A stretch of DNA of 64,000 nucleotides from Synanceia verrucosa (lineage: Eukaryota; Chordata; Actinopteri; Perciformes; Synanceiidae), in contig CM056559.1 in the NCBI GenBank assembly GCA_029721515.1, forward strand, positions 21,648,565 through 21,712,564, read 5' to 3'. A program made the translations under genes and the position numbers. The notes under the pieces are model-generated. The model was given only the letters and a program-made list of their open reading frames with translations, searched no databases and was not told the DNA's origin. The number at the start of each line of letters is the position of its first letter. Position 1 is the stretch's first letter. Below are positions 21,801-35,695 of the stretch, piece by piece.

Positions 21801-24800
21801 CTCGTTCACCCCGTCTTTCCATTCAGCGATGGTGGCGGCCTCTGAGTGGCCGTAGTCGATGAGCTCGTCCACCATCTGGTTGACGGCCGTCACCCGCTCT
21901 TGCCCCACACTGCCCGTCTCTGACGCAAACTCTGTAAACTTCTCCTGCAGGACCTGGAGATGTGGCGGAGATAAGATCAGAAGGGAAAGGAAATACAAAC
22001 ATAGGAAATCTTCCATATACTTACAGGTATAGTTATTTATTCACAGAGTGTAAAAGTTGTCAAACAAACAAGACCGGTGTTTTGCATTGACACATTTTTT
22101 TCCTTAAATCTATAATTCATAAACAGACAGCATCGACACACTTACAGTGACATGCTCATAGTCTTGACCCAGTTCAGGCGAGCTGGCGACCACCTCCCTC
22201 TGAGCAATCCACTGCTCCAGCTCATCCACCTCCCTGTTGAGCTGGTAGAGCCAGTACTGCTGCTCCAGGCGGCTCTTCCTCTCCTCCACCAGGTCCTTCA
22301 GAGACACGTACAGACGGTCGATCTGTGACTGCCGCTTGCTGATCTGCTCACTGAAAAGGGAGGACAGAGAGGAGGAATAGTGTGTCAGGGCAAGTATAAA
22401 AAACAGGGACGCTTTTGAAATCATGTTATACAATTTACACTCAGTGGCCGCTTTATTCACAGGATCCCTTAACCTTCCATCTGCATGTCACAGGAGAAAT
22501 CCAGATTCCAGATTTCGTCCACCAAAAGTACAGCTCACTGAATGCCTTTTTTGTTTTTTTGCACCATTCTCCCTCAATTTTAGAGACAACTGTGGTGAAA
22601 ATCAGGAGATCAGCAGTTTCTATACACTGAAACTGGTCCTCTGGCTCAAGACAATAACTGATGTTGAGTCTGAACAACAACTTTTGACTATGTCTGCATC
22701 CTTTTATGTATTTCTGGAGCTTGACTGCACAGTGCAAAGCAGGCACAAAACTTATGTCGCTGACTTTGATTCAAAATCTGTCTAAGCACTCTAACTGCTG
22801 TTATTCCTCTTTTTCACCTTTCATTTAAAATAGCAGTAACAAAAACTGCTTGGTTTGTTGTGTTTGTGAACCAGAAGTCCCTCACATTCATCCTCAACAC
22901 AACCAGCAAGACCAATTGAAAAAGATAGTGTTCATGCAGAGTACAGAGCTGTTTTTAGATAAAGATTAGATTGTTTTTTATGATTAGCTTTCATGGCCAT
23001 AATGCAGACAGTTGAGACAGAATGACAGATGACAGAAACCCTCTGTTAGATTGTGTGTTTACTTGCTCACCAGTCTGGATGTCCCATCTCCAGCAGCTGT
23101 CTGCATTGCTGTGACAGCAGGCCGATGGTCTCAGCGTAGTCCTCGATGGTCTGTTCCAGGACCAAGTGTTTCTTCAGCAGCTGCAGTGTGCTCGGCTCAT
23201 CCTGGTGGGAAGAGGGAACAAAGAAGGCTTTCTCTTTTAAAATGAACACAGCATAATTTCTGTCTCTTTGTATTTGTCTATGTGAAGAGAAACAACTCAT
23301 GTTCAGATTCTGATTAGGGTCCAGCAAGATGAATAGTAAAGAGTCACTGATGGTTCTAGTAGCTCCACCTTCTCATAGTCGTTTTTTAAATTGAAGTGGC
23401 CAGCATTTCCAGACACACACCTTCCCCTTCTCCTCGTTCATCATGTGCAGCTCCTGCTCACTCAGCCAGGCCTCCACTTCAGCCGTGTCGAAGTAGTACT
23501 GCTGGGCTTGGTACATGGCGTCCAGGACCAGCTGCCTCCTCTCGGTCTCGACCCACAGCAGAGCCCACAGCTGAGCCAGCTGATCGTGGCCTGCCCTGAC
23601 GCAGTCGGCCTCTGGGCTGCGTATGGAAGCGATGATCCCCGCCCTCTCCAGGACATCGTCGATCCTGCTCCTGTGTCCCTGCAGCTCCCTCTGAAGTGTC
23701 TGGAAGAGAGGCATGGGACAATAACAGCAAAGAGGAGGTGACTGCTTGGATCTTTTCTGTTTGAAACAGAAGGATAATGAGATTCACAAGTATAGGACAT
23801 GATAAGGTATTTGAGCAGGTGTCATCTTACATCTACATTTTCTTACCTGGTTCTTCTTCATGAGCTGCTGGACTGCCTGCAGAGATGAGCCGTGCTCCTG
23901 AGATATGGCCATCGGGAGGCGCTCCTGGACCCACAACTACAACCACAACCATGTGACACACAGCATTGAATATTTGTACATATGCACACCTCATTTATTA
24001 TGGCTAAATTAGTGTCTCTAATTAAGATGTGGATGGTGAGTAACGTGAAGAAGGCCAGTATAATCTCTAAAGCCTGCCTGTTGTCATGATGTCACTATCA
24101 TGACAGCGTAAGTGAGTTTGTGTGAACTTGTGCAACTCATGTTGACGCAAAATGATGTGAAATAAATGTGAAGCAGCTTTCCTTTCAGTACTGAGCTCCA
24201 TTGACTCAATGTGCTTTGGGTGTGAAGCTGACTTTTTGGTGCCTATAGACATATAAACAATAGACCAGCATGTGTAACCAGTCAAAAATATATTCACTGA
24301 CTGATGTTAAAACCACTGACATCACAAGTGACACAAATCTATCTACATATCGTTGGGTGATGACGGTCAAACTCACAATCTCATCCTCCAGGTCTCGTCC
24401 CACTTGATGAACTTCCTTTGACGCCAACAGGATGCGTCGTCTCTCCTTCAGCGGCTCGATCAGACGCACCATCCTGGCCTCCACAACGGCTTGACGCTCT
24501 GCAACCGTCTCCTTGATCTGCGTCTGCTGCGGGATAGTGGCCACTTGCACCTGGAGCTGCCCCACCTCCTTATACCACTCCTCCATCTGGCTCTCCATAG
24601 TCTGCGCAGGAGGACAGGCAGGAGAGGGAATAGAGTTACCAAAACGCACAGAGGACAAGAGGGTGTGTTGAGTAGGAGAGAGAGACCTAGAACAAGTTCA
24701 GTGGAAGAGCGGGAAAAATGGGTGGAGAAAGATGGGATGAGTGGGATGTGGGCTATTTTAATCAATATTATTTCTTTAAGGCAAGTGTTCATTTAACGTT

Positions 24801-27800
24801 AAGAAACTACAAACATTAAAGATTTTTAACTTACCATAAGTATATTAGTGCAGAGTGTACACACTAAGAAAGCATGAAGTTAAGGTTTTGAGGAAAAACA
24901 TGCTGTGGCCTATTCAAAGAGATAACACCATCACAACAATAATTTATGATAACATGGATGTTTGTAATGCCTGATTTTTTTTAAATTATATAGTAATAAA
25001 ATCATACTTAAACATAATTTTGTAATATATATTATATGTTGCTTGTGTTCACTTCACCGAACCGGCATAAATATGGACATAAAAGCAAAGACGAGACTGA
25101 AAATAAACCAGAACAGCAAAAGAATAACGGACACACATGAAGTGTAGTGAAGTTTACTGTACCCCTTGCCAGGATGGATGCTGGGTAGTGGAGTTTGAAG
25201 TTAGGATGATGTGGTAAAGCAGTGCTAATGGCGGCCTGTTAAAGGAAGCTGTGAGCAGAATGCTGTGGGAGAGGAGAGTGAGATGTCTGGTGAAATGATG
25301 AAGTAATGAAAGGATGAATCTGTGTGTCAACCCAGGTCACACCTGCCTGCTGCCTGACATGTAAAGAACCGCACTCTGTATGTCACAAGTTACATCATGT
25401 TTACCATGAAATTAAATGTGAAACATAATAACTGCTTTGACAACACAAAAGTTATGCACTAACACTTTAATTTTATCTTTATTACGTCCATCCATCCATC
25501 CATTTTCTACCGCTTATCCTCATAGGGTCACGGGGGGGCTGGAGCCTATCCCAGTTGTCTTAGGGTGAAAGGCAGGGTACACCCTGTACAAGTCTCCAGT
25601 ACATCACAGGACACACAGAGACAGACAACCACTCACACCTACGGTCAATTTAAATTAGCCAATTAATCCCCATGCATGTTTTTGTTTTTCAAAAACTCCA
25701 TTGTTGTTTCATAAAATTAATGATCGAACTATAGTAACCAGCCTTTAAAAACCTTTTAACAAACTGTTGTTCATCTAAACTCAAATGTTTTGAGAAACAC
25801 ATATAAGACTCAGTTTCCAAACAAGCCACACCTACATCACATAGGATCAAGTAGCCCATTTCTATGGTAACAGCAAGCTCCAGCAATCAGAAACATTGGT
25901 GGGTAGTGTGTTCATCATTAGATACCATGTGGTAGCTACCCTCAGGATTTTTGGCTTCTCCAGCAGTATATACCTTCTCTTCATAATCTTGGATGGTCAT
26001 GTCATTATGGCTAACAATTAATGGGATTTCATTTCCTGAACCTCACTGATGAGCTCTACTGAGGCTTTCAGTGGGACAACTTGACTTTACGCACACACTC
26101 ACAAACCAAAGATGGCAGAGCCAAGATCTTCACAAACCACAAATTTTAGGGTTTCAATCATGAATCATGCTAGCTTACAGGTTCAAATTAAATGGCTTAT
26201 TTTTCCCGATGATAACACTGTAGTTGCACCAACTGAGTGTTTTTAGTGTTTAATTAGGGCAGAAAATGGAAGTTCTATTAGCATGTACTATAGTGGAATA
26301 ACTGAACTGTAGAACAAGGTAAAAAATAACAAAATTCTACCAGATGCGGGCATCTGTATCCTGGGATGAAACTCGCCAGGTTATGACATGAATGCTGATG
26401 GCTTGTAGTGCTTTAAAAAACCATCATCAGAATTTAAAAATTCATATTGGTGTGAAAATAAATGATGTCGTTGAAATGAGATGAAAAGCTGAATGGAAAG
26501 TAGGTAAAGGCTCAGTGAGAAATGCTGTTGTTAGTCATTTTCAAACATGATGATTTGTTCAAACATTAATGAAATGAGGCCCTCGCTGTGTGGTGATGAT
26601 GATGATAACTGTTCACTGTTCGTGAGTCACTGTGACACAGGTCAGCATGTAGTAGAGTTATATTCACAATTTAGGCCAAACTGAAAAATCACTAGATGAC
26701 ATCTATGTATAATAAATATACATTGTTTTTAGCCTGATAGTGCACAAATATCTATTTAACAAACAAATGTGATCATTAGCCGCATGAAATTTTTGCTATA
26801 GCTAAAACTAGAGAGGACCACGGATTCAATAATTCAGTAATTCACAAGGGCACTAGAGATGCTTGTTATAATGTAGTTGGATGCTTGTTAGACTGATAAA
26901 AAAGTTCTACAGTCCTAAAAACAACCCAGAGGAGAAACAGAGCTGCATCCAACTTAAAAAAACGTAACGTAACTTAACGAAGCGAACGTGAACATCAACG
27001 GATGTCAAAGCGTTGTGTGGCTGACTTGTTCAACACTCTGCTCATGCACCTTTTGAAGAGATCCCAGCTCAAAAAAAACGTTCTGTTTTAAAATCCTACG
27101 TACGTGTAGTTTTTTTAGCTGCTTGTTGACAGTGGTGAGGTCCTGTCCCTGGTCCACGTAGGCTAGTTGACCCTCCAGCTGGCCCAGTCTCTGGTCCAGG
27201 CTTTCGTAGCTCTGCACCAGCAGGTCGGCCTTGTTGGCCTCAAAGAGCTGGCGGGCTTTGGCCTGGGTGGTGCTCTCCAGATCCTGCCAGCACTCCCTGA
27301 TCTCCTCCAGCTTCTTCCGGACCGATGGGCTGAGCTCCGGCTTCTCCTGGATCAGCTGCTGACCCTCCTGGATGGACAGAAGGACACGGTGTGAGCGGTC
27401 AGACAGGTTCTTATTTTAATATGAAGGGACCATTAAAGGTGATAATAAAACTAGTGAACAGCTGAACATGTAGATCTGAGTAAACGCAATGCTTCAGATA
27501 AATACTGAACACGAAACACACTTAAGCTAGCAAATGTCACGCCATCATCACCATGCAATATTAAACATAACCTGGTATGATAAGTAAAAGAACTACCACC
27601 TTAATCAGTCAGTCTGTGCTTCTACATGGCACCTGGGATGTATTAACATAAACTCATAATCTTTAAGCATATATCAGTTTGTTGTTAATCACTTTTTCCT
27701 CATCACTATGCAAATTTATGCCAAAAAACATTCCACATCTAATCAGATCATCTGCTCTGATAACATGATGAGCTCATGAGATTTAGACCAGATGAAGAAA

Positions 27801-28435
27801 TTTTCTCTACAGCTGAGTATATATATATAGATAGATATATATATATATATATATATATATATCTGTGTGTGTGTGTGTGTGTGTATACACATACATATAT
27901 ATGTATGTATGTATATATATTAAGTTTTAGACAAAGATTTTCAAGCTAGTTTTTTAAGTTTTTTAATTTGTTTGTTAATGTAGTTATTTCTGTTGTGTGT
28001 TTGTGATCACAAGCTGAATGTCCCATTTGAGATGTTTGCCCTTAAGTAATTAATGTAAATAATAACAGTGATAAACTAATAATAATAACAATCTAATGAG
28101 GCAATGACATGTAGACTGCTATCTAGAAAATTAATTTAATCAATTAATTATGAGTAATCTTAAAATAAATCTTAGTAACATATTGTAATATAGCATATAC
28201 ATGTTGGGGTTTTGGAATTAAAACAAATGAAGAACATGAACTTGTGCTCTAATTTGTTGACATTTGTAGACCAAACAGTTAATGATGATGTAAGAAATAA
28301 TTATTATCTGCAGCTTTACTGAAATGATACATCACATTTATAACAGTAAGGAGGCATAAAGCTCGTTTCATCACATCCACAAACATTCACTGCATTTTGT
28401 GTTGGGATAATTATGTGCAGACACTGGAAACAAGG

Positions 28436-28484
<49 letters not shown>

Positions 28485-28579
28485 GGGATTAAAATGCCTC
28501 ATAAATTACCTAACCCCCTCCTCTTCAGCCTCTTTTTTCATATTTATGCCCCTTTTGCACCTCATCTTGTCCTGAACCC

Positions 28580-28640
<61 letters not shown>

Positions 28641-31600
28641 ATTCCTTATGTACACCTGCTCCCTTCCTTTTTTCTCCATTTTGCCTCCCCCACAGTGAAA
28701 ACCTCCCCCATCCAATTGTAATTCGTCTTTGCAGCCTGTGTGTTTGTGTGTGCTAGAGAAAGAGACAGAAAGTGTTACAGAAAAAAAAAACAGAAGGAAA
28801 CCAACAAAGACATCTAATAAATAACAAACAACTAAAGAAGTGGCTTAATTTACTCCTGCTTCAAACTGCTGATCAGATCAGTGTTACGGAAGTATATTAA
28901 CTACAATTAACTATATTTCTATATAACACCTGCATTACATTATGCTAATGGATTTATAAAGTGATGACTCTTTCTACTGTCTGTAAAGGTAAAAACAGCG
29001 TTAACACGCACTCACACACATTTTAACTACTGTCTAATGTCTTTGTATCCATAAATGTTTTTTCATGTTGTAGAAACAATGCAATTAAAACTGATTTGAC
29101 AGTTGAAAAATTTACAAATACAAAAAATCCACAGCCATGCTGGTTTACCTCTGGTTTACCTCCAAACGTTACTAAACTAAAAAAAAACTAAATGTCTCGT
29201 ATAATTTGGGGAAAAACACAAAAGGTGTTCAAATGTGTTCAAACTTTCTGACACCAATTTAGTTCACTGTCAGAAGTTGAAATTTTGAAACTTCACAAAC
29301 AAATAATATTGTGCTCGGTAAATTCAGGCTCTACCAAAAATTTCACAGAGATGAAAGAATAATTTTGAGCCGTGACTCATCAACCACAGAGGACAACATC
29401 CTGCTGCCTGATCCACTCAAGTTATGATAAAATCTGCAGACACACAGCGCGGCCTGGTGACTGGAAAAACTGGACTGAGATGATTAAAAAGGTTTCCAGT
29501 CTGTCAGTCCAATGAGAATGATTGAAGATATCTCTGGTTACACCAAGGCAGCTCCACAGTGTAAATATGTGGATATTATAAACACATGGTTCGTCATAGG
29601 ACATAGTAATGAAATATTAAAAACACTGCACGTCTTAAATCTTTCCTAAAAAGCTACTTTTGAGGAGCTAGAGTATATTACTGCATTAGGTGACAGTTAA
29701 GTCATTTGAATTTATTCAAATATATATGAATTCATCTTTACATATTTGGTTTTAATTGAATTTTGATTTTATTTTCTAAATATTGCTCAAGACTATGTCA
29801 AACAAAAAATAAAATAATGTAAAAATAAAATGACAACATTTCCGGTGGAAATTACCATACTGTATATGATAATACATTTACAGTGCATACTGTATAAAAA
29901 GTTGCAAATAATAATATAAAAATATATTTCTATTGCATAAACCCCTGAACCAGCTGAGTACAAGTACAAGAGCAGTAGAAGAAACAGGATTACTGATTAC
30001 CAAAATATGTTTTAATGCTTCTGGAATGGTTAATCCACCAGTATGTGCAAGCCCTTTGATCAAAATTATATATTTAATTTAATTATTTTAATTTAAAAGA
30101 TAATTATTGCTGCTATCCAGGAATTTTCAAATTTACCTTTTTACAAAAAAGCAGAAAAAATATCAAAGGTGATTATTATTTTTGACTGAGATAAAGTTAA
30201 ATTCCAGTTATTTCCTGTCTTTCCTGAATAAAAAATGTGTTTTAGTGGTTATTTCTTATTCTGAATGAATTTCTGACTTCCCAGAGAATTCCACTGTTCT
30301 GGATCAAATGTGGGTATAATAAGGTGAATTCAGTTTAAATTCCTCACTCCTGTTCAAAATGGTGAAGCGTAGGGAACAAAGAGTCCAGTTAAAGTGAATG
30401 AAATGATGCTGGAGGCTCTTTGAGACAAACAGGGGGCAGGTGGTCTAATGAATGTGTTAAGCTCTGTGCATTAACACATACACACACACACAGAAAACAG
30501 AGAGACACTACACCACTCATTGCCCTGTTTCCAGTGTTGGTGTGTTACGTCAGCTTCCATTCTGAGTTCCCTTGGCTGTTGATGCATGCCGTCCTCTGTG
30601 GTGAGTGGGAGGACGGCGTGGGCTTGAACAGCTTCACCCACAGGCTCTCAGCTTCTCACACACACAGTTCAAAGAGCATCACCATATCCCTCTGCTCATA
30701 TAAACAGTATCTACAACAAAAGAAGACCATGTGAAGAATTTAGTTTTAGCATTTCAAAACTGAACTAACATAATTAACAGAAATGCAAGGGGGTGGACAT
30801 ACACAGTATGTACTGAGTATCTACTGAAATGAGCATTAACCAGCTAGCCTCGGCCGTACTGTCTTGTCTTACTACTTGTACCTGTACCTAATCACACTGG
30901 AGCTACAGGATCTGTGTTTGTTTTGATTGACTGTTCATCAGATGAAATCCACAGTGGTAGAAACACATTCAGATTGTAAGACTTATTTTACTGTCTCTCA
31001 CTATTTAAGCTGTTTGGTTGGAGTTTTGGTATTCTTGTCAGTTTGCTAAAAAGTAATGACTGTAAATTAAGATGGTTTGGACTCAGTAGAGGTAAAATGC
31101 TACTCCCTATTTGTTTGAATCAGGTGGCCAGACATCACACACCTTCAAGACGCATTCAACTGACTTTAAACATGAATATCAGTTTATTCGGCCTCTGGAA
31201 ACCGCTGTATAATGATGAATTTTGGGTGTTTACCATGCTATCCGCTTGCATTATGGCTTCAAAGGGAGCTTAAAACTGTCTCTTTTAACCATTCTTCTTT
31301 TAATCGAATGTTAATTACTTTTACTTTTATAAAATACTCACAGTAAATACTACTCAATGTGGAAAATATAAAAGCTGTACATATTCCTGGAAGCCCTGAT
31401 AGCCACAATTCTACATACTCATTCGCTTCTCTCCCTGTTTGCCTCTTCACTATCATCTGTCCCACGAAGGGGAAAATAAAACAAAGAAGAAGTATTCCTC
31501 TAAATCAGTCTCTCAAAGTACTTCCACTCCCCTTCAAGTAATTCTGATGCTAAAGAACAGTCAAAACAAAAGAAGAAAACCAGCACAGTGACAGACGAAG

Positions 31601-33180
31601 ACAAGAAAGACTCCTGACAGAACAGTGATGCTAACAGTAACAGATGGGCTGCCCTCAATCTGCTGTCTGGTCTCTGTATTACAGCAGACATCTGCTCCTG
31701 AGCATCACTGCTGACACTCGGCTGGTCAGTGAGTCTGTCACGCTCAGGCCACTGCAGCTATTGTGTCAATATTTACTCCATGCGTAAAAAAAATCTGCTT
31801 GTTCGACCAAACAGCAAAAACCCTCTCGGTATGTTCCCGGTCACAGCGTTTACTTTTTAAAGGAATAATTGGTGGCAAACTCTCCTGTGTTCGTAGAGTC
31901 GAGCTCAGCAGCAGGTGATTCTTTCCTCCATCCTCTAGTAAACAGGAAGTGTGGCTATAGCAGTGGCAACAGCTGTTCATATTATATAATGAGTGTTGGG
32001 AGTTACTGTAATCAGACTGCATTTGTGTATAACGCAGCAATGTAACGCGTTACTGTTATTAGCTTTGCAATCATATTGTACCTACTAATCAGAAGTCATG
32101 TCTGTACGAATTTGACTTCAGAGCTCGAGCTCATGGATGAGGAGACGGAACAAAGATGGAGGAGCTGTTAAGATGTCTTTAGAGGGTGGAAATATGAACA
32201 TTACTGAGAATTTGTTGCTCTAAAGGAACCAGAATGGGACGCTAAAGATGTGAGAGCGTTTTACTGTGAAGGGCTGTTTGGACTGATGGTCACTACTTAG
32301 AAAATAGAGATCTGGTGTCTGTCCTCCTTTTATTACACTAAGGTGTTTTACTTTGAAATTATCTGGTGTCTGTCCTCCTTTTATGACAATAAGGAGCTTT
32401 ACTTTGAAATTATCTGGTGTCTGTCCTCCTTTTATGACAATAAGGAGCTTTACTTTGAAATTATCTGGTGTCTGTCCTCCTTTTATGACAATATGGAGCT
32501 TTACTTTGAAATTATCTTGTGTCTGTCCTCCTTTTATCACAATAAGGAGCTTTACTTTGAAATTATCTTGTGTCTGTCCTCCTTTTATCACAATAAGGAG
32601 CTTTACTTTGAAATTATCTTGTGTCTGTCCTCCTTTTATCACAATAAGGAGCTTTACTTTGAAATTATCTTGTGTCTGTCCTCCTTTTATGACAATATGG
32701 AGCTTTACTTTGAAATTATCTTGTGTCTGTCCTCCTTTTATCACAATAAGGAGCTTTACTTTGAAATTATCTTGTGTCTGTCCTCCTTTTATCACAATAA
32801 GGAGCTTTACTTTGAAATTATCTTGTGTCTGTCCTCCTTTTATCACACTAAGGAGCTTTACTTTGAAATTCCTTGGTAGTTTAGTTATTGTGCACCTCAG
32901 GTGATGTTACAGAGTAATGTAATCAGTAGTGTCACAAATTATGTAGCTCGGTTATGGATATTACATTTCACCCTAATAGAGTCCTGGAAATGTCAAACAA
33001 GCAACTATGATGATTAGTCTATGGTGTATATTGTATTATTGTGTTGTATATTGGAACTAGGATACAGCTAAAGAAAAGATCAGCACCTCCTGGTGCCTAG
33101 CCACACCTTTGTACCAATTTTTAATTCCTCAGCTAACAGAGTATAGTTTAGACAGATATGCACTGACTGTATATATACAG

Positions 33181-33238
<58 letters not shown>

Positions 33239-33943
33239 CTGGAGATGACATATTTTCCAGAAGGTGCCCATCTAGAGCCAGAGAGGAGCACTGTGAGCAC
33301 CCATCTACCAAAAAAGCGCCCTCCTCTCCTCTGTGCTGCTATAAAAGCATCACTTTGACTTGAAGAAGAGAGGGATTGAACCTGTTTGACTTTTTCATTT
33401 GTCTTTTTCATCCCCTCGAGTGCGTTTTTTTTTGTACTGAGAGCATCAGGAAGCTCAGAGTGCTCCAGGATTTGGGAGGCTTAGGACACAACGCTCTGCT
33501 GGAAATCATTTCATTTCACTGCACTTTCCTACCTGGTATGGACCAAAAGTACTTAAAGAAAAGTAAAGGTGCAGTGAGCTGTTTAAGAATTTAATCTGAC
33601 AATTTTTCATGATTACGGAACCACAGAAACTAGGATTTCTTTGAAATCTTGACATAATAAACAGATTGCCAAATTTTATTTTTTTGCTAATTTGTGCTCA
33701 AAATCATGGAAACATTTTAAGCTTAAAACTTTCGGGTGTGCATGCTGGTTAGACAAAGTGGAGCTCTCAAAGAGGGATCGCAGTCTTTTGCAGTGCAGGA
33801 GGAGGAAGTATCACTGTGAGACACACCGAGGTCACTCCGAAACTAGACGATGATCAGCTTTTTACTGGCATTATGATGAAGTAATAAAACTGGATTGATT
33901 GAAAGAGGCCCCCAACACCACCAACGCAAAAAAAACCCTGCCC

Positions 33944-33980
<37 letters not shown>

Positions 33981-35637
33981 GTACACGCACACACACACGC
34001 GTACACACACACACGCGTACACACACGCGTACACACACACACGCGTACACACACACGCGCATACACACACTCACACACTGCAGAGCCATCACAGGTCAGA
34101 GCTTAATGCACTCAGGGTACACAGTATGTTAAAAAGGGTAAGGACATTGGGTCACTAATGTGCATACATAATTTATGTTTTTACCAGCTCAGTCAGCAAA
34201 AGATGTAAAAAGCTGTAAAATGACTATTGACTCAGCTCTAGTCATAGCAATGGCCGCAATGCTGGTCCAAAGTGAGTTTGCATCTAGCATCAGTCCAACA
34301 CTGCCTCCCATCAACTTACTGTAAAGCTGCCAGTTGAGATGAATGCTAATGGGGCATGGAAGCAGGCTAACACAGTAGTTTAACATGCTAAATGCCACAC
34401 TGAGAAAAAAAGGGTTCTGGTATTGTAAGTATCCAGTTACAAAGCTTAATATTGTAATACATGTTCCAACATCCATGCTAACACTGACATTAGCTGTGGA
34501 ACTGCTAAAGAAAGGCTACGTAAAGCTCAAGCTGATGAAACCTGAGCCGAGTCTGACAATGCAAAGGTTAAGATATCCAAAAAACCCACTGTGCAGAGGA
34601 CAACAGAGGAAAACACACAGCACCACCTTCAGACCGAACTGCCCACTATTAATGAGGATGTAAACCAACAACTAGTGTTGAGAGAAACAACAAACCTGTT
34701 TTCTCTAAACATACTGGTTACACACAGAATCACACATGAGGGGCAACCAGACAACTGCTACCATTCAAATACCAAATAAAATGTAGAGCCCAGGCAGTTC
34801 TTCTCTATTCATCTCTTTACTGGTGTGTGATACGACACATAGAGTGAGAGTGGGATCAGGGCCACAGAGGCAGAGATGGTTATTCCGAACAAGTTAATGA
34901 GGCCAATTAATTATCAAGCATAATGGGAGAGAGGGGCGCAGGAATCAAAAGCCCATTGGATTTAGACTAGCAACTGCACGGGGAAGAAGCCATGTTCAGT
35001 GTGCGCTCACACACTCCCCCACACACTCACATACACAAACAAACACAATCTGCTGCAACGGAATTGAATCACCAGGAACAGCCAGCAGCTTCTATTTGGT
35101 CTACATCACTGCAGAGTTACATTACAGAGTGACTCGGCACATCTTTTCAAACAACACGTCTTCTGAAGGCGTGCAGACCACTGTTACATTAATTTACAGC
35201 TCTGGAAATAGAAAAACACAGGTTCTATTTTCGGTTATCGAACTAGAAACCTGCACAAGTAGCTGAAAAAAAATGCTCTTGCATCTGGGCATTAGTGTTT
35301 CATCATTTTGCATCCTTTCATTTTCCTGTTATGGAAAATGTTATAGTTTCACTGTAAAGACATGATCCACATACAATCTGATTTGTCTAGCTGGCCTGTT
35401 GAGGAAGACCAGTCATCCTGCAGTGACGGAACAGCAGAGTTATTGATTAAATAATACATTACACTTTCATAACACTGCAAACCTCAGCTTATTAAATTCA
35501 GCCCTCTACACTACATTAACACCTACTGTTGTGGGCTGAATGTTAACACTCCAAAGCAGCTCTCTGCGCTCTCTTACATCACTTCCTGCTAAATCTTGTT
35601 TCCTAAAGTTTCCTGTCCCTGTTAAAGGGGAAGGGAT

Positions 35638-35695
<58 letters not shown>

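Noticed and set aside
28413..28721. Open frame with Cys-Val and His-Thr runs
   Set aside because: Translation of TG and CA microsatellites; likewise near 33.2, 33.9, 45.2, 46.4 and 52.0 kb.
32311..32871. CRISPR-like array
   Set aside because: Units are contiguous with no unique spacers and the context is an animal intron.
32220..32904. Open frames of 178-208 codons on both strands
   Set aside because: Created by the 51-bp minisatellite, whose unit is a multiple of three.
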